Source: Chara braunii (Eukaryota > Streptophyta > Charophyceae > Charales > Characeae). From it: a DNA stretch of 20,985 bases. Numbering within the stretch: position 1 is the stretch's first letter; every line of letters begins with the position of its first letter. The notes under the pieces were generated by a model. The model was not told the origin of the DNA, did no database searches, and saw nothing but the letters and a program-made list of their open reading frames with translations. The position numbers and the translations under genes are program-made. Shown in pieces: positions 15,691 to 20,985 of this stretch. The stretch lies in assembly GCA_003427395.1 (NCBI GenBank), contig BFEA01000071.1, forward strand, positions 799,193 to 820,177. Direction: 5' to 3'.

Positions 15691-16547
15691 AGGTGCCGAC
15701 CTCCTCCTCCTCTTCTCGTCTTCTTCATCTTCACTCCTCTTCCTCGTCCTGCTCATTTCGACTTCTTCTTTTCTATCCTCCTCCTCTCATCTTCTTCTTC
15801 TTCTCTCCTCCTCATTTCGTCTTCTTCTTTTCTCTCTTCCTTCTCCTCCTCCTCCTCTTCCTCTCATCTCCTTCTTCTTCTCTCCTCCTCCTCCTCATTT
15901 CATCTTCTTCTTTTCTATCCACCTCCTCGTCCTCCTCTCATCTTCATCTTCTTCTCTCCTCCTCCTCCTCCTCCTCCTCCTCCTCCTCCTCCTCCTCGAT
16001 CGGCCTTTTTTTTTTTTCCCCCTCGTCATCGCCAGACACAACTGAAAGCTCCTCCTCCTCCTCCTCTCGTCTTCTTCTTCACTCCTCTTCCTCCTCATTC
16101 CGTCTTCTTCTTTTCTCTTCTCCTCCTCCTCCTCTCGTCTTCGTCTCTCCCCCTCTCGTCTTCTGCTTCTTCTCTCCTCCTCCTCCCCTCATTTCGTTGT
16201 CTTCTTTTCTCTCTTCCTCCTCCTCCTCCTCCTCTCGTCTTCTTCTTCTCCTCTCCTCCTCTTCCTCCTCATTTCGTCTTCTTCTCTTCACTCCTCCTCC
16301 TCCTCCTCTCATCTTCTTCTTCTTCACTCCTCTTCCTCCTCATTTCGTCTTCTTTTCTCTCCTCCTCCTCCTCCTCTTGTCTTCTTCTTCTTCTCTCCTC
16401 CTCCTCCTCCTCATTTTGCCTTCTTCTTTTCTCTCTTCCTCCTCCTCCTCCTCTTCTTCTTCTTCTCTCCTCCTCCTCCTCCTCGTTTCTTCTTCTTTTC
16501 TCTCCTCCTCCTCCTCCTCCTCCTCCTCCTCCTCCTCCAACGACCTT

Positions 16548-16578
<31 letters not shown>

Positions 16579-17360
16579 CCCTGGTCATCGCCAAACACAA
16601 TCAGCAGCTCCTCCTCCTCTCGCCTCCTTCTTCTTCTCCGCCTCCTCTTCCTCCTCATTTTGTCTTCTTCTCCTCTCCTCCTCCTCCTCCTCCTCCTCCT
16701 CCTCCTCCTACTCATTTCGTCATCTTCTTTCTTCTCCTCCTCCTCCTCCATCAGCCTTTTTTTTTCTTCTTCTCGTCATCGCCATACAGAACTGGCAGCT
16801 CCTCCTCCTCCTAGTATTCTCGTCTTTTCTTTTTCAAGTATGCTTCTTCTTTCTCCTCCTCCTTTCCTCTCCTCCTCCTTCCTCCCCTCCTCCTCCTCCT
16901 CCCGTTGTCTTCTTCTTCTTCCCCTCCTCCTCTCGTCTTCTTCTTCTTCTTCCTCCTCCTCCTTTCTTGATCTTCTTCTTCACCTCCTCCTTTCTTGACC
17001 TTCTTCTTCTCCTCCTCCTCCACCATATCCTACAGCCGGCCATCTCGCACATCCGCCAGACATGTTGTACAGTTCGCCATATCCCCCTGCCCGCCATCTC
17101 CCATTCCTCTTTTTTTTTTTTCCTTTGCCCGAAAAAAAGAAGGGAAGCGGGAAGACTGCAGCTCTTCTTCTTCTTCTCTCCTCCTCCTCCTCCTCTCGTC
17201 TTCTTCTCCTTCTCTCCTCCTCCTCCTCCACCTACTTTCGTCTTCTCCTTCTCTCCTCCTCCTCCTCCTCGTCCTCCTTCATCATCCTCTTATTATTATT
17301 TTTTTTTCCCGTCATCCCCATACACTACTGGCAGGTCCTCCTCCTCCTCTAAGCCCTCCC
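15690..17360. repeat. Long TCC/TTC pyrimidine tract with a spaced 26-bp unit
   Basis: About 1.6 kb is dominated by TCC, TTC and CTC triplets on the + strand, with T-runs at 16006-16017, about 16550-16578 and 16757-16765. A non-repetitive 26-bp unit, GTCATCGCCAxACA-AACTGGCAGCT-like, recurs at 16025-16050, 16584-16609, 16775-16800 and 17311-17336, each time after a T-run and before TCC triplets. An interruption at about 17030-17160 is not pyrimidine-only. Long open frames here are Ser/Leu/Pro homopolymers and are not genes. Confidence 0.95.
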
Positions 17361-17666
17361 CTCAGCGGACTGGCTGCTGCAACACACCTTTTTACCCCCT
17401 TGTCAACCCCCCCACCCATCTCCCCTCAAACTCCTCTCCCCCCCCGACCACTCCCCCCAACGCACATGCCTTTCACAAGTTTCTCTGCAGATTTGGGCTC
17501 CTCAGCGAGCGCAGTCCAACCCCATCGTCAAAAAACAAAAATAAAAAATCCTGGGATGTTTTTTGGCTCGTCTGGTGTTGCCGAACGGACCCCCTCGGTC
17601 CGTCTGGACCGGGCGTCGGCCTAACCCAATAAAACCTTACATTTACTACAACAAAACCTGGAAACC
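17361..17666. other. No gene recognised
   Basis: C-rich then mixed sequence with no recognisable protein, RNA or repeat beyond C-runs near 17405-17450 and a CGGTCCGTCTGGACCGG palindrome-like string near 17597-17613. Confidence 0.4.
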
Positions 17667-18091
17667 GGGTCTAGTGTCCCTTATATCAGATACGCACCCA
17701 ACTCTTATGTTCGTTATGATCAAGGGACCCCAAACAACATTGATTCCTTTCTCTAAAAAGAAGGGTGTACTATCGCTTAACCCGTCTTCCTGGTCTTTCA
17801 CCTAATCTGTTCTCTAGGAACCCAAATCTTCCTCCCTCTTCTGGATCCAACTAACACTGATCGATGTGAACGATAGGTCGGGTCCAGTGTCCCTTACATC
17901 AGATACGCACCCAACTCTTCCCTTCGTTACGATCAAGGGAACTCGAGCAGCATTGATTACTTTTCTGTAAAAGGAAGGATGTACTATCGTTGAACCCATG
18001 TCTTCCTAGTCTTTTGCCTAATCTATTCTCCGGGAACCCGAAGCTTCCTCCCTCTTCTGGATCCAACTAACGCTGATCAATGTGAACGATA
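17667..18091 (-). repeat. Tandem pair of the LINE 3' module (about 213-bp period)
   Basis: Two direct copies begin at 17667 (GGGTCTAGTGTCCCTTA) and 17880 (GGGTCCAGTGTCCCTTAC) and keep similarity to CTGGATCCAACTAAC (17841 and 18057). On the minus strand they contain TACATCCTTCC...AGTAATCAATG and CCCTTGATCGTAACGAAGGG, the 5' half of the recurrent module. They lie downstream, in the minus sense, of a LINE C-terminal remnant (18400-18490). Confidence 0.8.
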
Positions 18092-18399
18092 TTGTCTTCA
18101 CCCGAATAGAACGCCCGATCATTATGGCTGTATGTAGATTGAAAGTTGCCTCGAATACAACGATGATAACTGGGCATTCTATTTGGGAAAACGGTAGGTC
18201 TACGTGGATCCTCCCCAACAATTGTTGTGAACAGCCAGTAAAATCAATTAAAGCGAAGACATCCCAAACAGCCAGGCTTGACCACACGTTTGGGCTCGAG
18301 GATCCATCTAGGTAGGTTGGATTGCTCCATTGAAGGATGCTTGGGTGCTGGCTGACATTCAATGTCGACTCTCATGTCCATATTGGATCCTGAGCTTTT
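18092..18399 (-). other. Probable LINE 3' untranslated sequence
   Basis: The stretch lies between a LINE C-terminal remnant and the tandem 3' modules on the minus strand. Open frames exist (for example 18018-18362) but show no known domain. By analogy with LINE-C, where about 400 bases lie between the C-terminal block and the module, this is best read as 3' untranslated or tail-coding sequence. Confidence 0.4.
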
Positions 18400-18490
18400 T
18401 GTTGGCAACTGCATTGCCTTGTCGTTGAGTGCACTGAGTTGTGCCAGCCCTTCCATTTGATGCATAGTCCTTGAATTTTTGCCACTTTGC
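18400..18490 (-). pseudogene. LINE ORF2 C-terminal remnant
   Basis: Minus-strand reading gives KVAKIQGLCIKWKGWHNSVH, matching the C-terminal block KVAELRDDRICWKDWHNSNS of LINE-C and KIAELTDSNIRWKEW of LINE-B. It stops where gag-like + strand coding begins (about 18487), so this junction is a breakpoint: either the LINE inserted into the LTR element or the LTR element's 5' end was lost here. Confidence 0.55.
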
Positions 18491-19134
18491 CTTTTGCTGA
18501 CGCCAAGAAAAAGTTAACATTTGACGGAGCCAATATTACAAAGTTCCCAATAGACTACGAAAACCTAGCGGCACTATTGAGGTGGAGTGAAGAAGAGAAG
18601 ATGGATCACCTTAGTCAGCACGTGTCACTGAATCTAGGGAGCGATATAATGGCTATCGTTGCACCCAGTAGGTCGTGGAGGGAAGGACGGGATGTCATGA
18701 TGAGGAAGTACCTGGCAGCAGAAAAGATGGCAATAGAGACTGAGTTGGCTACAGTGCAAAGGAAAAATATGTATAACGATTTTCTGACGGAGTTGACCCT
18801 GGTGGCACTACGGATCCCTGGAGTAACGGACCGCATAATGAGTAAATACTTCCTTAGGCAGTTTATGGAGTTCGACAAGGATAAAATTTTGTCTGCCTAC
18901 CAGCAAACGACAAAATTCGCAAATACGAGCGATGTCGACTTTAGCACGGTGACAGACATTGCCGAAAAGATGGTCGCAACCAAATCGTTGGCCCTGCTGA
19001 AAGAAGGGGAAGTCATAGAAATACCCACCACAATGGGAGACAAGGTAAAGAGGGGGATAAGGAAGTTGCATGACCACGTCCACGGGGTCTACGGTAAAAT
19101 CGAAAAGGTGGAAAATGCCCTGATGGTAATGTAA
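18487..19134 (+). pseudogene. Ty3/gypsy-like gag, N-terminally truncated
   Basis: The frame-1 product (about 215 residues) begins KKKLTFDGANITKFPIDYEN and continues with ALLRWSEEEKMDHLSQHV and PSRSWREGRDVMMRKYLAAE. This is the capsid-like pattern of LTR-retrotransposon gag: 'F-x-G-x-N-I...Y', a Trp, a leucine heptad, then 'SW...Y'. No ATG precedes the homology; the frame opens right at the junction with the LINE remnant after TGA 18472-18474, so the natural N-terminus, 5' LTR and primer binding site are not here. TAA 19132-19134 interrupts, but the same frame continues into the zinc knuckle. Confidence 0.7.
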
Positions 19135-19506
19135 GCTCAGGTATCCCGACCTCCACTCCCTCTGCAAGAAGCCGTAGTTCCGATTGGGGTGGCCGCTCGT
19201 GGGGGAAACAAAAGGGATTCGGCCAACGATAGTTGCAGATATTGTACGGCAGTCGGCCACTTTGTACGGGCATGCCCAATGCTCACCCATGATATCGTAT
19301 GGAAAAGATGCTCTAAGACGCTAAAAGAGGAAATCATCGGACCCCAAGGAGAACGAGTAAATTGGAACTCGCCAGGAGGGATGCGGCACGCAGTAATTGC
19401 TCTCAACAGCTTGGGCGTCGCTGCGGTAGAGGTGAAGCACATAGCAAAGGTCGGTTGGGACCAGGCCCAGGGACGTGAGGCCCATATTAACTTACCTAGA
19501 AAGTGA
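19135..19506 (+). pseudogene. Gag nucleocapsid with canonical CCHC knuckle
   Basis: Frame 1 continues directly from the gag segment. It holds CRYCTAVGHFVRAC (19234-19275), an exact C-x2-C-x4-H-x4-C zinc knuckle, which binds genomic RNA during packaging. The product then reads WKRCSKTLKEEIIGPQGERV and ends at TGA 19504-19506. The shared frame across TAA 19132-19134 shows that gag and knuckle were one protein with a single stop mutation between them. Confidence 0.8.
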
Positions 19507-19518
19507 CGGGCGGGATAA

Positions 19519-20021
19519 AGTGAATGTGACCAAAGGCAGCGGACAACGGAGAAGAGAATCATAGAAGATGCAGTGATTGAAGAAGCGAGGGAAGGCTCTG
19601 AAGCACCACAGGAGAAAGTCTACAGGAAACCTAGAGAGGAGGGTCATGTGGGTAAAGCAGGCACGACAAAGAAGAAGTTTAAGTACCAAATTCCTATTCT
19701 GACTATGCCCGAGATCGACGATACCGCACCGCAGGTGAGCTGCTAGGAACCATGGTGTCAGTATCGTTTCAGACCACACTGCAGGTGAGCCCTAGACTTC
19801 TCAAAGGTCTTAGGCAATTACTGACCCGTCGAAGAGAAGAAATAGAGGAGAGCCCGGAGCCCCAGGAGGAAGAAAAGGAAGACGAGACCCCACGAAAGGT
19901 CACCGACCTTCAAAGAATTCCCGGGGATCTGCAAGACCTGGAAAAGGCTTTCACTGACATCCCCGTAAGCTTACCGGATTGGGAAGGAGGGGAAGTCATA
20001 CGGGCGCCGCCCGGAAGCTGA
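19519..20021 (+). pseudogene. Linker between gag knuckle and protease
   Basis: Frame 1 (19519-19743) gives DAVIEEAREGSEAPQEKVYR and then KKKFKYQIPILTMPEIDDT. Near 19727-19740 the sensible reading passes to frame 3: GTMVSVSFQTTLQVSPRLLK and GLRQLLTRRREEIEE. The pattern 'P-x-x-E-I-D...L-L-G-T-x-V...L-L-x-x-S-P-x-L...L-L-x-x-R' resembles the segment just before the protease in many Ty3/gypsy polyproteins. An acidic region (PEPQEEEKEDETPRK) follows. It has no catalytic role that I can name. Confidence 0.55.
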
Positions 20022-20177
20022 AAGTGTAAATCAGGACCCATAACACAGATGCACTTGTGGATAAAGGACCAGAAATCACGCTTATTAGGAAATATTTTGC
20101 AAAGATCATAGGATGCGTCATCAACAGGGAGACAATTGGAAGTATCCGAGGAGCCGACGGGGAAATTTTTTTCTCAT
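20022..20177 (+). pseudogene. Retroviral-type aspartic protease, N-terminal part, altered active site
   Basis: Frame 2 reads NTDALVDKGPEITLIRKYFA and KIIGCVINRETIGSIRGADG. This is the beginning of the aspartic protease that matures LTR-element polyproteins, where the motif is normally D-T/S-G-S-E-I. Here the catalytic Asp is kept but Thr is Lys and Ser is Pro (20060-20071), so activity is not expected. A T7 run at 20166-20172 then shifts the sensible reading to frame 3. Confidence 0.65.
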
Positions 20178-20600
20178 AATATGTCACTAAGTGTGCAGTC
20201 AAGGCTGGAGTCCGGGAGTATTTGGTCGTTTCAGCAGATGACCATTATGGATGAAATGAGCCATGACATAATCCTTAGAAGACTTTGGTGCGCAAGTGTG
20301 GAAATAATAGGAATGCACCTGCATGACGGGGAGTACATGGTGGATATAGATGACCCGGTGACAAGACGTGGTGAGTTGCTCTGCCTCATTGGAACAGGAG
20401 GCGATCCTCCAAAGGGGAAGTTGGTGGCATGGTCGCCGTCCTTCAAGGAAAGCACCCGGAAGGGGGCTTTCGCACGGATGGAAGGAATGAGGGAAGGGGT
20501 AGAAATCATGATTGAGGAAGCTTTTAGCAAGGAGTGGGTCAAGATAAGGTTACCCCAGAAGAAAAGGAGGCAAGAAGACGACACATGGACGTTATGGTAG
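20136..20600 (+). pseudogene. Protease C-terminal part and following linker
   Basis: The useful part of frame 3 starts after the T7 run, with SHNMSLSVQSRLESGSIW, then MSHDIILRRLWCASVEIIGM, DGEYMVDIDDPVTRRGE and a Lys/Arg-rich end at TAG 20598-20600. The 'H-D-I-I-L-R-R-L-W' block corresponds to the second conserved protease motif, usually 'I-L-G-x-x-W/F-L'; the normal Gly is Arg. The residues before 20175 in this frame are out-of-frame for the protease and should be ignored. Confidence 0.55.
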
Positions 20601-20985
20601 TGGAAAGAGAACGAGAAGTTGAGTTAGGAGCCAGTTTACCCCGGCCGAAGGAGGGGCGGCTAGAGGAGTCGAAGGTGGCTTTCGAGATCCCCGACTTGTT
20701 GCAACTTATTAAGGCCATCAAATATCACAAGGAAGGGGTGGACCCGGTCGCACTCATGAAGTTTGAGGGAGAGGTCCGGAAGGGTTATTGCCTGAAAGGG
20801 AAACTGATCAGTATCCAGCCACGAGTTGCCGAGACACCAAGGGCAGTTCCCACCATTCATTTTTTAGCAGAACAAGTGGACCCGCCGCAGCTACGCAGCG
20901 GCCGAAGCGGGGCGGGGAGGGGGGGGAGGAAGGAGCCGAAGGAGAGCGTCGCAGAACGTTGGCGGGGTTGCATTTTTTCTTTTCG
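20585..20985 (+). pseudogene. Continuation of LTR-element polyprotein, open to the window edge
   Basis: Frame 2 from ATG 20585 is open for at least 133 codons and runs off the window without a stop. It reads MDVMVVEREREVELGASL, then FEIPDLLQLIKAIKYHKEGV, DPVALMKFEGEVRKGYC and a basic, Gly/Arg-rich end. It overlaps the end of the frame-3 protease reading, so a frame change lies between 20570 and 20600. By position it is the segment between protease and RT; RT motifs are not reached. The last 100 bases are strongly GC-rich. Confidence 0.5.

Noticed and set aside
15464-16998. Long open frames of 193, 373 and 457 codons
   Set aside because: They consist of Ser, Leu, Pro and Phe runs produced by TCC/TTC/CTC triplets. 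All three + frames are open at once, which shows that composition, not coding, keeps them open.
16079-17231. Minus-strand Glu/Arg/Lys-rich open frames
   Set aside because: They are the reverse complement of the same pyrimidine tract (GGA/GAA triplets) and lack any domain.

Overview
This window reads as nuclear DNA of a eukaryote, most likely a streptophyte (land plant or charophyte alga). It holds non-LTR retrotransposons of the plant type, with a CCHC gag-like ORF1, an APE endonuclease, a reverse transcriptase and a C-terminal zf-RVT zinc domain. It also holds remnants of Ty3/gypsy elements, including a chromodomain. Poly(A) tails, target-site duplications, long microsatellites and a lack of bacterial-style operons fit this. 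The species cannot be fixed from the sequence; a Chara-like genome is only a guess. I find no intact protein-coding gene, tRNA, rRNA or CRISPR array.

Layout. 1-430: purine-rich and GA/CA microsatellites. 480-855: a palindrome cluster around a TATA-like sequence, a possible 5' region of the first element. 856-8570: LINE-A on the + strand, long and nearly complete, with ORF1 (856-3039) and ORF2 (3228-8150: endonuclease, RT, connection, zf-RVT). It is broken by many in-frame stops, several frameshifts, a C23 tract and an antisense LINE fragment (about 7150-7600). 8300-8570 is its probable 3' terminus, with an A-rich tail. 8580-12000: decayed sequence holding a minus-strand chromovirus remnant (gag fragment plus chromodomain), local tandem duplications, one candidate exon and two solo copies of the LINE 3' module. 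12700-13850: LINE-B, a minus-strand 3' half of a LINE ORF2. 13860-15229: a 3' module on the + strand interrupted by nested minus-strand LINE-C. LINE-C carries a clear 17-bp target-site duplication and itself holds a smaller insertion. 15230-15690: GC-rich, then GTC/ATC-rich sequence. 15690-17360: a pyrimidine (TCC/TTC) tract with a spaced 26-bp unit. 17667-18490: a minus-strand LINE 3' end with a tandemly duplicated module. 18487-20985: 5'-truncated gag and protease part of a Ty3/gypsy-like LTR element on the + strand, running off the window.

Nothing here looks like a working cellular system. The most informative structure is a roughly 230-bp module that recurs in both orientations and sits at the 3' end of several LINE copies, together with the nested insertion at 14107-15189, which records target-primed reverse transcription base by base. 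All homology statements come from motif reading, not from searches.
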